DNA from: Scleromatobacter humisilvae
GTDB lineage: Bacteria; Pseudomonadota; Gammaproteobacteria; Burkholderiales; Burkholderiaceae_C
Assembly: GCF_023231945.1 (NCBI RefSeq)
Contig: NZ_JAJLJH010000003.1
Coordinates: forward strand, 186,001-250,000
Length of the DNA: 64,000 nucleotides
Direction: 5' to 3'
The translations under genes were made by a program, and so were the position numbers. The notes below the pieces were generated by a model, which was not told the origin of the DNA, did no database searches, and was given only the letters and a program-made list of their open reading frames with translations. Below, piece by piece: positions 50,134-60,832 of the stretch (position 1 is its first letter; each line of letters starts with the position of its first letter).

Positions 50134-50152
50134 AAACGAAAACGAAACGAAC
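50134..50152. promoter_or_regulatory. Probable GlpR operator ahead of glpD
   Basis: AAACGAAAACGAAACGAAC holds three consecutive ACGAA units, matching the tandem-repeat type of DeoR/GlpR operator. A TTGACG -35-like hexamer (50126-50131) directly precedes it. The site lies between divergent glpR and glpD. Confidence 0.6.
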
Positions 50153-50208
50153 AGAATCGCTCCCGATCGAACAGAACCTTGCTGAAAAGTCAGCGCCAAG
50201 AAAGAGCC

Positions 50209-51788
50209 GTGCAAGCTGTGCCAAGCCCCGTCCAACGCCCGTCGAGCGCCATTCCGTCCCAGTGCGACGTGCTGGTGGTGGGCGGCGGCATCAACGGCGC
50301 CGGCATCGCGCGCGACCTCGCCGGCCGCGGCTTGAAGGTGGTGCTGTGCGAGAAGGACGACCTGGCGCAGGCGACGTCCTCGTCCTCCACCAAGCTGATC
50401 CACGGCGGCCTGCGCTACCTCGAATACAACGAGTTCTCGCTGGTGCGCAAGGCACTGGCCGAGCGCGAGGTGCTGCTGCGCAGCGCGCCGCACATCATGT
50501 GGCCGCTGCGCTTCGTGATGCCGCACGACCCGGGCATGCGTCCGGTGTGGATGATCCGCATCGGCCTGTTCCTGTACGACCACCTGGCGCGGCGCGAGGT
50601 GCTGCCCGGCTCGCGCACCGTCGACCTGCGCCGCCACCCCTCCGGCGCGCCGCTGCAGCCGCGCTTCACCAAGGGCTTCGTCTATTCGGACGGCTGGGTG
50701 GACGACGCGCGGCTGGTGGCGCTCAACGCGATCGACGCGATGGAGCGCGGTGCCACGGTGCTCACGCGCTGGCGTTGCCGCGACGCGCAGCGGTCGGCGG
50801 ACGCCTGGCAGGTGACGCTCGACAGCGCGAGCGGTGCCTTCCACACGCTCAACGCACGCGCGCTCGTCAACGCCGCCGGTCCGTGGGCCGCGCAGTTCCT
50901 GTCGGAGCACGCGCATCTCAGTCATCCGAAGGCCTTGCGGCTGGTCAAGGGCAGCCACATCGTCGTGCCCAGGCTGTTCGACCACGGCCACGCCTACATC
51001 TTCCAGAACCCGGACAAGCGCATCATCTTCGCGATCCCGTACGAGCACGACTTCACGCTGATCGGCACCACCGACGTCGAGCACCACGGCCCGATCGGCG
51101 CCGCGAGGATCGACGAGTCGGAGATCGACTACCTGTGCGAGCAGGCGAGCCGCTATTTCGCGAAGCCCATCGCGAAGTCCGACGTCGTGTGGACGTACTC
51201 CGGCGTGCGCCCGCTGCTCGATGACGAGTCGGGCGACCCGTCGGCCGTCACGCGCGACTACTCGCTCGAACTCGACACCGCGCAGGCCCCGCTGCTGACC
51301 GTGTGGGGCGGCAAGATCACCACTTTCCGCAAGCTCGCGGAGGACGCGGCCGACCTGCTGATGCAGCCGTTGGGCGTCGACGCCGCGCGCGGCGCGTGGA
51401 CGCACGGCGCCTTCCTGCCCGGCGGCGACCTGAACAAGTGGATCGGCCCCGCGCGCCGGCCCGACACCGACTTCGAACGCTTCGAGCAGACCGTGCGCCG
51501 GCGCTATCCGCAGTTCGACGCCGCGGTGCTGCACCGCCTCGCGCGGGCCTATGGCTCGCGCATCGACCGCGTCATCGGCGACACGCCGGGCGCGCAGGTC
51601 GCGCCGGGCCTCTACGACTGCGAGCTGCGCTACCTGCACGACCACGAATGGGCCCGCGGTGCCGACGACGTGCTGTGGCGCCGCAGCAAGCTGGGCCTGC
51701 ACTACAGCGCCGAAGAGCGCGCCGCCGTCGCCGCCTGGTGCGCCGAGCACTGGGACGGCGCGGCCGTCACACCGACTCCGGAGACTTC

Positions 51789-51798
<10 letters not shown>
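50209..51798 (+). CDS. glpD: Aerobic glycerol-3-phosphate dehydrogenase
   Basis: FAD-dependent, membrane-associated enzyme that oxidises glycerol-3-phosphate to dihydroxyacetone phosphate and passes electrons to ubiquinone. 529 residues from GTG 50209 (weak AAAGAG ahead); a TTG at 50179 is the alternative and no ATG exists. The FAD-binding VVGGGINGAGIARDLAGRG, SSSSTKLIHGGLRYLE and the DAO C-terminal block TVWGGKITTFRKLAEDAADLL in part are conserved. Its 3' end overlaps the first ABC gene by 10 bp. Confidence 0.96.
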
Positions 51799-52853
<1,055 letters not shown>

Positions 52854-52854
52854 C

Positions 52855-53963
52855 ATGTCAAGAATCGATCTCGACCTCGCCCACGCCTACAAGCCCGATC
52901 CGAAGACGGACGACGACTACGCGCTGCTGCCGCTGAAGATGACCTTCGAGGACGGCGGCGCCTACGCGCTGCTGGGCCCGTCGGGTTGCGGCAAGACGAC
53001 GCTGCTCAACATCGTCTCCGGCCTCGTCAAGCCCTCGCAGGGCGGCGTGAAATACGACGGCGTCGACGTCACCGCGCGCACGCCGCAGCAGCGCAACATC
53101 GCGCAGGTGTTCCAGTTCCCGGTGATCTACGACACGATGACCGTGGCGCAGAACCTCGCGTTCCCGCTGCGCAATCGCGGCGTCGCGCCGGAGCGCATCA
53201 AGGAGCGCGTCGGCCGCATCGCCGAGATGCTGGAGATGAGCCACCAGCTCGACGCCCGCGCCGCCGGCCTGGCCGCAGACGCCAAGCAGAAGATCTCGCT
53301 GGGCCGCGGCCTCGTGCGCGAGGACGTCAGCGCCGTGCTGTTCGACGAGCCGCTGACCGTGATCGACCCGCACCTGAAGTGGCAGCTGCGCCGCAAGCTC
53401 AAGCAGATCCACCACGAGTTGAAGCTGACGCTGATCTACGTGACGCACGACCAGGTCGAGGCGCTGACCTTCGCCGACCAGGTGATCGTGATGACCCGCG
53501 GCCGCGCGGTGCAGGTGGGCAGCGCGTCCGACCTGTTCGAGCGCCCGCGCCATACCTTCGTCGGCCACTTCATCGGCTCGCCGGGCATGAACCTGCTGGC
53601 CGCGCGCTGGAGCGAGCAGGGGCTGGAGGTCGCGGGCCGCACCGTCGTCGGCCGCGCCGCCGCGGGCGTCGCGCAGGCCGCGACGCTGCTGGGCGTGCGG
53701 CCCGAGTACGTGACGATCGCCGTGCCCGACACCCCCGGCGCGGTGCCCGTCACCGTCGACCAGGCGCAGGACATCGGCACCTACTGGCTGCTGACCACGC
53801 ACGCCGCCGACGGCACGCAGATCCGCGCGCGGCTGCATCCGCACCAGGCGATCCCGCGCGCCGGCGAGACGACGTGGCTGCAGGTCAACGGCCCGCACAC
53901 CTGCCTGTACGAGAACGAGCTGCTGATCGAGTCCGGCGGCCAACCTGCACGAGGAGTCGCCGC

Positions 53964-53967
<4 letters not shown>
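52855..53967 (+). CDS. glpT: Glycerol ABC transporter ATP-binding protein GlpT
   Basis: 370 residues. Walker A GPSGCGKTT, FQFPVIYDTMTVAQNL and VLFDEPLTVIDPHLKW are clear, but where LSGGQ is expected the sequence reads AADAKQKISLGRGLVRED, so the signature motif is degenerate. H-loop VTHDQVEALTFAD. The pair GlpS (canonical) and GlpT (degenerate) suggests one asymmetric catalytic site, as in other heterodimeric ABC ATPases. The name is for the Rhizobium-type glycerol ABC subunit, not the E. coli G3P antiporter. Confidence 0.87.
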
Positions 53968-54840
<873 letters not shown>

Positions 54841-54848
<8 letters not shown>

Positions 54849-55653
54849 CAAGCGCTTCAAGAAGCGGACGCTGTTCCTGCTGGCCTACCTGGTCTTCGCG
54901 ATCCTCCCGGTCTACTGGATGATCAACATGTCGTTCAAGACGAACGAGGAGATCCTGGCGGCCTTCAGCCTGTTTCCCAAGCACTTCACGTTCGAGCACT
55001 ACAAGCTGATCTTCACCGACGAGTCCTGGTACTCGGGCTACATCAACTCGCTCGAGTACGTGGCCATCAACGTGGTGATCTCGCTGACCGTGGCGCTGCC
55101 CGCGGCCTACGCGTTCTCGCGCTACTCGTTCCTCGGCGACAAGCACGTGTTCTTCTGGCTGCTCACCAACCGGATGACGCCGCCGGCCGTGTTCCTGCTG
55201 CCGTTCTTCCAGCTCTACACCACGCTGGGCCTGATGGATACGCACATCGCGGTGGCGCTCGCGCACCTGCTGTTCAACGTCCCCCTGGCCGTCTGGATCC
55301 TGGAAGGCTTCATGAGCGGCATCCCGCGCGAGATCGACGAGACGGCCTACATCGATGGCTACTCGTTCCCGCGCTTCTTCCTGACGATCTTCGTGCCGCT
55401 GATCAAGGCCGGCATCGGCGTGGCGGCGTTCTTCTGCTTCATGTTCAGCTGGGTCGAGCTGCTGATGGCGCGCACGCTGACCAGCGTCAACGCGCTGCCC
55501 ATCGTGGCGGTGATGACGCGCACGGTGTCGGCCTCGGGCATGGACTGGGGCACGCTCGCGGCCGCCGGCGTGATCACCATCGTTCCGGGCGCGATCGTGA
55601 TCTGGTTCGTCAGGAATTACATCGCCAAGGGCTTCGCGATGGGGAGAGTGTGA
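54841..55653 (+). CDS. glpQ: Glycerol ABC transporter permease GlpQ
   Basis: 270 residues, second permease of the glycerol importer (MalG-like). NRMTPPAVFLLPFFQLYTTLGLMDTHIAVAL in pieces and the EAA loop DETAYIDGYSFPRFFLTIFVPL are typical. The ATG overlaps the glpP stop by 8 bp, and its own stop overlaps the DUF2160 start. The name is the transporter gene, not the E. coli phosphodiesterase. Confidence 0.9.
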
Positions 55654-55961
55654 TGTTCGAGTGGATGGCATGGACGCTTCCCGTCGCGGTGTTCTTCACG
55701 TGCATCGCACTGATGCTGGTCGTCATGACTGTGTGGGAGATCAAGTCCCCGACGACGCTGCGCCGCGGCTGGCTGCCGATCGCCACGACGCGCGGCGACC
55801 GCCTGTTCATCGGCCTGATGGCCGCCGCCTGGGTCAACCTCGGCTTCGTCGCGTTCAGCGAGAAGGCGATGGCGTGGTTCAACCTGTCGGAGGAGCCGTC
55901 GATCTGGATCGCGCTGGTCGCGTCGATGCTTCTGCTCGCCTTGATCATGCGCAAGGGCTAG
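55653..55961 (+). CDS. DUF2160 membrane protein of the glycerol transporter operon
   Basis: 102 residues with three predicted hydrophobic segments (about 5-27, 50-68, 80-99). It matches the DUF2160 small membrane protein that always sits between glpQ and glpV in such operons. Function unknown, possibly stabilising the permease. Start chosen as ATG 55653, overlapping the glpQ stop. Confidence 0.9.
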   Translation: MFEWMAWTLPVAVFFTCIALMLVVMTVWEIKSPTTLRRGWLPIATTRGDRLFIGLMAAAWVNLGFVAFSEKAMAWFNLSEEPSIWIALVASMLLLALIMRKG

Positions 55962-55963
55962 AC

Positions 55964-56043
55964 ATGACAACCCCGCTCGCTTCACTCGGCGCCCCCGAGG
56001 GGCTGGCCGGCTCGCTCCGGAGCGGCCGAGCGCTCACCGGCTA
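55964..56043 (+). repeat. Dispersed intergenic repeat, copy B
   Basis: Starts 3 bp after the DUF2160 stop. ATGACAACCCCGCTCGCTTC, GCCCCCGAGGGGCTGG and CTCCGGAGCGGCCGAGCG correspond block for block to the copy after phoU. It lies between DUF2160 and glpV. Confidence 0.75.
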
Positions 56044-56127
56044 GCGCGCATATCGGATTTGAGGCGCCGGCTAATCCTTCCCAGCCGGAGTCGTGGGAGA
56101 AAACGGGAAGGCACACAGGAGACCAAG

Positions 56128-57861
56128 ATGAAACAACGCATGCATGCCGTGGCCTTTGCTGCCGCTGCGCTGGCCATGGGCCATGGCGCATGGGCCGGCG
56201 AAGCCGAGGCGAAGAAGTGGATCGACTCCGAATTCCAGCCGTCGACGCTGAACAAGGATCAGCAGATGGCCGAGATGAAATGGTTCATCGACGCCGCCGC
56301 CAAGTTGAAGGCGAAGGGCGTGACGCAGATCTCGGTGGTGTCCGAGACGCTCACGGTGCACGAGTACGAGTCGAAGACGCTGACCAAGGCCTTCGAGGAG
56401 ATCACCGGCATCAAGGTCAAGCACGAGATCATGCAGGAAGGCGACGTCGTCGAGAAGCTGCAGACCTCGATGCAGTCCGGCAAGTCGATCTACGACGGCT
56501 GGATCAACGACTCGGACCACATCGGCACCCACTACCGCTACGGCACCGCGTGGGCGATCTCCGACCAGATCACCGGCGCGTGGAAGGACTACACGAACCC
56601 GGGCCTGGACCTGAAGGACTTCATCGGCACCAGCTTCACGACGGCGCCGGACGGCAAGATGTACCAGCTGCCCGACCAGCAGTTCGCCAACCTCTACTGG
56701 TTCCGCGCCGACCTGTTCGCGCGCCAGGACCTGAAGGACAAGTTCAAGGCCAAGTACGGCTATGACCTGGGCGTGCCGCTGAACTGGAGCGCCTACGAGG
56801 ACATCGCCAAGTTCTTCAGCGAGGACGTCAAGACCATCGACGGCCACCCGATCTACGGCCACATGGACTACGGCAAGAAGGATCCGTCGCTGGGCTGGCG
56901 CTTCACCGATGCGTGGCTGTCGATGGCCGGCGAAGCCGACGTCGGCATCCCCAACGGGCTGCCCGTGGACGAATGGGGCATCCGCGTCGCCGACGACAAG
57001 TGCACGCCGGTGGGCGCCTCCGTCGAGCGGGGTGGCGGTGCGAACTCGCCGGCCGCGGTCTATGCGCTCACGAAGTACATCGACTGGATGAAGGCCTACG
57101 CCCCGAAGGAAGCCACCGGCATGACCTTCGGCGAAGCCGGCCCGGTGCCCGCGCAGGGCCAGATCGCGCAGCAGATCTTCTGGTACACGGCGTTCACCGC
57201 GGACATGATCAAGCCGGGCCTGCCGGTGGTCAACGCCGACGGCTCGCCGAAGTGGCGCATGGCGCCCGGCCCCAACGGCCCGTACTGGAAGCAGGGCATG
57301 CAGAACGGCTACCAGGACGTCGGCTCGTGGACGTTCCTGAAAGCCGCCGATCCGAACCGCGAGATCGCCGCCTGGCTGTATGCGCAGTTCGTGACGTCGA
57401 AGACGGTGTCGCTGAAGAAGTCGATCACCGGCCTGACCTTCATCCGCGACTCGGACATCCACGCCGACTACTTCACCAAGAACGCGGCCAAGTACGGCGG
57501 CCTGATCGAGTTCTACCGCAGCCCCGCGCGCGTCGCCTGGACGCCCACCGGCAACAACGTGCCCGACTACCCGAAGCTCGCGCAGCTCTGGTGGAAGAAC
57601 GTCGCCGTGGCCGTCACCGGCGAGAAGACGCCGCAGCAGGCGATGGACAACCTCGCCAACGAGATGGACGACGTGATGGCCCGCCTGCAGCGCGCCGGCA
57701 TGGCGCATTGCGCGCCCAAGCTCAATCCGAAGAGCGCGCCGTCGAAGTGGCTGGGCACGAAGGAAGCGCCCTGGGCCAAGCTGTCCAACGAGAAGCCCAA
57801 GGGCGAGACGATCGCGTACGACACGCTGCTGAACGCCTGGAAGGCCGGCAAGGTCAGGTAG
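56128..57861 (+). CDS. glpV: Glycerol ABC transporter substrate-binding protein GlpV
   Basis: 577 residues, long for a sugar-binding protein but usual for GlpV. Sec signal peptide (about 1-23, ending AWA-G). Family blocks include KVKHEIMQEGDVVEKLQTSMQSGKSIYDGWINDSD in pieces (EIMQEGDVVEKLQTSMQSG) and WFRADLFARQDLKDKFK. It captures glycerol in the periplasm for GlpSTPQ. ATG 56128 follows AGGAGAC. Followed by a hairpin and a repeat copy. Confidence 0.92.
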   Translation: MKQRMHAVAFAAAALAMGHGAWAGEAEAKKWIDSEFQPSTLNKDQQMAEMKWFIDAAAKLKAKGVTQISVVSETLTVHEYESKTLTKAFEEITGIKVKHEIMQEGDVVEKLQTSMQSGKSIYDGWINDSDHIGTHYRYGTAWAISDQITGAWKDYTNPGLDLKDFIGTSFTTAPDGKMYQLPDQQFANLYWFRADLFARQDLKDKFKAKYGYDLGVPLNWSAYEDIAKFFSEDVKTIDGHPIYGHMDYGKKDPSLGWRFTDAWLSMAGEADVGIPNGLPVDEWGIRVADDKCTPVGASVERGGGANSPAAVYALTKYIDWMKAYAPKEATGMTFGEAGPVPAQGQIAQQIFWYTAFTADMIKPGLPVVNADGSPKWRMAPGPNGPYWKQGMQNGYQDVGSWTFLKAADPNREIAAWLYAQFVTSKTVSLKKSITGLTFIRDSDIHADYFTKNAAKYGGLIEFYRSPARVAWTPTGNNVPDYPKLAQLWWKNVAVAVTGEKTPQQAMDNLANEMDDVMARLQRAGMAHCAPKLNPKSAPSKWLGTKEAPWAKLSNEKPKGETIAYDTLLNAWKAGKVR

Positions 57862-57945
57862 TGGCCCCCGTCCGCGGGTTGCCGCGGACGGCCCCCGAGG
57901 GGGCGCGCATCCTTGCTCCGGAGCGGCCGAGCGCGGCGGCTGCGC
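57862..57945 (+). repeat. Dispersed intergenic repeat, copy C
   Basis: Begins right after the glpV stop. It contains CCCCCGAGGGGG and CTCCGGAGCGGCCGAGCG, identical in the last block to the copies at 7617 and 55964. The first part differs and forms the hairpin described at 57868-57891. Confidence 0.75.
57868..57891 (+). terminator. Strong hairpin after glpV
   Basis: CCGTCCGCGG (57868-57877) pairs perfectly with CCGCGGACGG (57882-57891) around GTTG, 6 bp after the glpV stop. There is no T run, so it is a probable mRNA-end stabiliser or Rho-assisted terminator. Confidence 0.5.
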
Positions 57946-58060
57946 GAAGCATGCGGTGCGCGCGACCTTGGCACAGTTGTCTCCTCAGTCCGGTTGCTTG
58001 GCCGGACTCTTCGACGCCCCGGTCGCCGCAAGGCTTCCGGGGCGTTATTCTTGGCGACCC

Positions 58061-58777
58061 ATGAAGATCATCTTTCGCTGCGACCCCGCGCTGATCGACC
58101 TGCTGCCGCGGCCCGTGCCCGCTCGCGCCGCCTTGCCCGGCTGGCTGCGCGCGATGGCGCCGCGCGTGGAGTCGGCCGTGCATGGCCGCGAGATCCGCAC
58201 CGTCAAGCAATGCCCGCCGTTCGTCGACGCGATGCGCCACGGCGTCATGCTGGTGCTGCCGTGCGACGTGGCGGTCGCTCCCGGCATGCGCTTCAGCTGG
58301 GACTGGCCGCTGCCCGAGCTGAGCGTGCCGGGCCATCCGCGCGCGCCGCTGAGCTTCCACGTGCCCGAGCAGGTCGCCGGCTCGCCGCTGGCGCACGGCG
58401 TGCAGTCGGCACTGAAGTTCAACAGCTTCTGGACCATCGAGCTCGAGCCGGGCTGGTCGCTGCTCGCGATGCATCCGGCCAATCGCGACGACCTGCCGTT
58501 CCGCACGGTCACGGGACTCGTCGACGCCGACCGCTTCAACGATGTCGGCATCAACTTCCCGGCCGTCTGGCTGGACGAAGGCTTCAGCGGCGTGCTGCCG
58601 CGCGGCACGCCGATCGCGCAATGCTGCGTCGTGCCGCGCGAGGCGCCGGCGCTGGCGTTCGAACCGATGTCGGACGAGCGCATCGCAGGCTACGCCGACG
58701 TGGCCTCGAAGATCATGGCCGGGCCGGGCGTGTACCGCAAAGGCTTTCGCGACAAGGAAGGCCGCGGCCGAGCATGA
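58061..58777 (+). CDS. Conserved hypothetical protein
   Basis: 238 residues, no signal peptide or membrane segment. MKIIFRCDPALIDLLPRPVPARAALPGWLRAM is a distinctive opening, and KFNSFWTIELEPGWSLLAMHPANRDDLPFRTVTGLVDAD, WLDEGFSGVLPRGTPIAQCCVVPRE (in pieces) suggest a beta-sandwich. It resembles the DUF6065-like group, but I cannot confirm this. The stop overlaps the start of a lipoprotein gene. Confidence 0.65.
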   Translation: MKIIFRCDPALIDLLPRPVPARAALPGWLRAMAPRVESAVHGREIRTVKQCPPFVDAMRHGVMLVLPCDVAVAPGMRFSWDWPLPELSVPGHPRAPLSFHVPEQVAGSPLAHGVQSALKFNSFWTIELEPGWSLLAMHPANRDDLPFRTVTGLVDADRFNDVGINFPAVWLDEGFSGVLPRGTPIAQCCVVPREAPALAFEPMSDERIAGYADVASKIMAGPGVYRKGFRDKEGRGRA

Positions 58778-59055
58778 GAGGAACGTTCGTCATCGTCGCC
58801 ATGCTGGCCTGCGGGGGCTGCGCCGTCCTCTCGAACGTCACGCCCATCGGCGACGGCGCCTACATGACCGTCGTGCGCAGCAACGACGTCAACGGCCGCG
58901 TGGAGGACGAGCGCCTGCGCGCGACGTCGCAGGCCACGGCGTTCTGCAACGAGCGTGGCGCGGGTGTCGACGTGATCAAGACCGTCGCCGCCGCACCGCC
59001 GCCCGGCCAGGCGCCGTCGGCCGAGATCGACTTTCGCTGCAAGCCTCGGCCGTAG
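58774..59055 (+). CDS. Small putative lipoprotein
   Basis: 93 residues. The N-terminus MRGTFVIVAMLACGGCAVLS fits a lipoprotein signal (Cys13 or Cys16 lipidated). The short mature part contains GDGAYMTVVRSNDVNGRVEDERLRATSQATAFCNERG and ends FRCKP, with a probable disulfide. It is translationally coupled to the gene upstream (ATGA overlap). Many such small lipoproteins occur in Burkholderiales without known role. Confidence 0.7.
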   Translation: MRGTFVIVAMLACGGCAVLSNVTPIGDGAYMTVVRSNDVNGRVEDERLRATSQATAFCNERGAGVDVIKTVAAAPPPGQAPSAEIDFRCKPRP

Positions 59056-59066
59056 CGGAGCCGTCT

Positions 59067-59285
59067 CTACTTGTGCGGGGTCAGCTCCAGCTCGAAGGAG
59101 CCGTCCGCGCGCAGCGGCACCCGGTCGGCCGTGGCGGGATATGCGGCGAACGCGCCATCCCTGGCCAGTCGCTCCAGGAACTGCGCCACGGCGCGGGCGT
59201 TGTCGGCATGCTCCTGCAGCCGGTCGCCGCGCGGCGACGGCGAGAGGCTCCTGAACAGGATCGAATCGGGCATCGCGCCCAGCAC
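59067..59285 (-). CDS. Small hypothetical protein (uncertain)
   Basis: 72 residues from GTG 59285 or 68 from ATG 59273. MPDSILFRSLSPSPRGDRL then DNARAVAQFLERLARDG, AAYPATADRVPLRADGSFELEL has protein-like composition, and the frame is open up to the stop of the TPR gene. It may be a separate small gene following the TPR gene or a continuation lost to a frameshift. No family recognised. Confidence 0.35.
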   Translation of the reverse strand: MLGAMPDSILFRSLSPSPRGDRLQEHADNARAVAQFLERLARDGAFAAYPATADRVPLRADGSFELELTPHK

Positions 59286-59337
59286 CGCGGCCTGCGCCTC
59301 GCCGATCGACGGCCAGGACGGCGCGGGCGCGGGGAGG

Positions 59338-59961
59338 TCAGGCCGGCGTTGCCGCGAGTTCCGCGCGCAGGTCGTCCAGGTTCAGCCACAGCCGGCCCGC
59401 GCCGGGCGTCGCGAGCGCGTGCGCGATGCGTCCGAAGGTCTGCGCGCGCAGGCGGTACGCGCGCCCGTACGCGCGCAGGGCGTCGTCGATGCGGCCGGCC
59501 TCCTGCAGCACGATGCCGAGGTTGACCAGCGCGTCGACGCGTTCCGGTTGAAGGGCGATCGCGCGCTCCAGCGCGGCGATGGCGCCGTCGAGGTCGCGCA
59601 GGTCCTGGCGCACCAGCGACACCTTGAAACACGCATCGGCGTTCTCGGGCGCGAGCGCCACGGCGCGCTCCAGCGCCTTGGAGGCCGCGGGCAGGTCGCG
59701 CTGTGCGAGCGCGGCGTCGCCCAGCACCAGCAACGTGGGCACATGGTCGGGCCGCAGCTTCAGGCTCAGCGCCGCGTGCGACAGCGCGCCCGCGGGCTGG
59801 CCGGCCTGCATGTCCAGCACGGCGAGCAGCTGGTGCACGGCCGGGTGCGGCGGCCAGGCGGCAACGGCCTGCTCGCACACGATGCGCGCGCGCTGCGGCT
59901 GGTTCGCGTTGACGAGCCGGACGGCAAGGGTGACGAGATCGGCGATGTGCGGGGTGGCCAT
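59338..59961 (-). CDS. TPR repeat protein
   Basis: 207 residues, no signal peptide. At least four tetratricopeptide repeats are visible (AVHQLLAVLDMQAGQPAGALSHAALSLKLRPDH in pieces, ALAQRDLPAASKALERAVALAPEN, LRDLDGAIAALERAIALQPERVDALVNLG, GRIDDALRAYGRAYRL). Such solenoids mediate protein-protein contacts; the partner is unknown. ATG 59961 precedes the first repeat. Confidence 0.8.
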   Translation of the reverse strand: MATPHIADLVTLAVRLVNANQPQRARIVCEQAVAAWPPHPAVHQLLAVLDMQAGQPAGALSHAALSLKLRPDHVPTLLVLGDAALAQRDLPAASKALERAVALAPENADACFKVSLVRQDLRDLDGAIAALERAIALQPERVDALVNLGIVLQEAGRIDDALRAYGRAYRLRAQTFGRIAHALATPGAGRLWLNLDDLRAELAATPA

Positions 59962-60010
59962 GCGTGGATCGTAGCGCCCCACGCGGCCATGCGGTCGCAA
60001 GCCGACTTGG

Positions 60011-60697
60011 CTACGGCGCGTCGAAGTAGAGGATCGGCGCGACGCGCATGTCGCCCACGAGCTCGAACTGGCGGCGGGCGAGGTCGGTGCTCATGCGGTC
60101 GCACCATGTCATCCGGTCTTCGGCCGATGCGTCGGCGGCAGGCAGCAGCTGCGCCATGCGCACGCGGGCGGTCGCGCGCAGCGTGTCGCGCTGCTCGCCC
60201 GTGAAGCGCGTGAAGCTGATGTGGTTGCTCTTGGCGAGGATGTCGGCGTTGCGGTCGCGCCAGTTGCGCACGCCGCCGCGATAGCGCTCGGCGAAGGCGG
60301 GGCGCAGACGGTCGCAGGTCTCGGTGAGGGTCTGCATGAAGAACTGGTGCACGAGGACGTCGAGCACCGCCTCCGGCAGCCCCGGCGGGAACGGCTTGCC
60401 GCTGATGTCCACCGGCGGCGCATCGCCACCCACCGGGCGCGCGGGCGGCGGCAGCGCGGTGGCGGGGTGCAGGTCGAACGGCGCGGTCGACGGCGCCAGC
60501 AGCGGGGCGGTGACCGTGCGGCCCAGCTCGCGCGTTCGCACCTGCGGGTCGGTGGGCATGCGGTCGGAGTAGGTGACCTTGCCGTCGGGGCCGATGATGC
60601 GATACGTCGGCCCCGGGCCCTGCGGTACCTGCTGGGCTCCGGCGCAAAGCAGGACCCCGAGCATCGCGGCAGGCAGCAGGCGTTGGAGTCGTTTCAT
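60011..60697 (-). CDS. DUF4124 domain-containing secreted protein
   Basis: 228 residues. A signal peptide (about 1-22, LLCAGAQQ) is followed by YRIIGPDGKVTYSDRMPTD, the DUF4124 hallmark of periplasmic proteins. A Pro-rich linker (about 68-95) leads to a helical C-terminal domain with Cys residues (LTETCDRLRPAFAERYRGGVRNWRDRN in pieces, DRMTWCDRMS). Function unknown. The downstream gene is the TPR protein on the same strand, 49 bp away. Confidence 0.8.
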   Translation of the reverse strand: MKRLQRLLPAAMLGVLLCAGAQQVPQGPGPTYRIIGPDGKVTYSDRMPTDPQVRTRELGRTVTAPLLAPSTAPFDLHPATALPPPARPVGGDAPPVDISGKPFPPGLPEAVLDVLVHQFFMQTLTETCDRLRPAFAERYRGGVRNWRDRNADILAKSNHISFTRFTGEQRDTLRATARVRMAQLLPAADASAEDRMTWCDRMSTDLARRQFELVGDMRVAPILYFDAP

Positions 60698-60832
60698 CGA
60701 GGGCGTGGCCGGGCAGTTGGTCGTGTCATTGTCGGCCAGCCAGGAAGCGAACTGAAACCAATCGTTCGTCGACCCCGCGGCAGCGTTTCCAGGGACTCGT
60801 TGCCCGGCGGTGGCGCGGCCTCGCGCCGCGGG

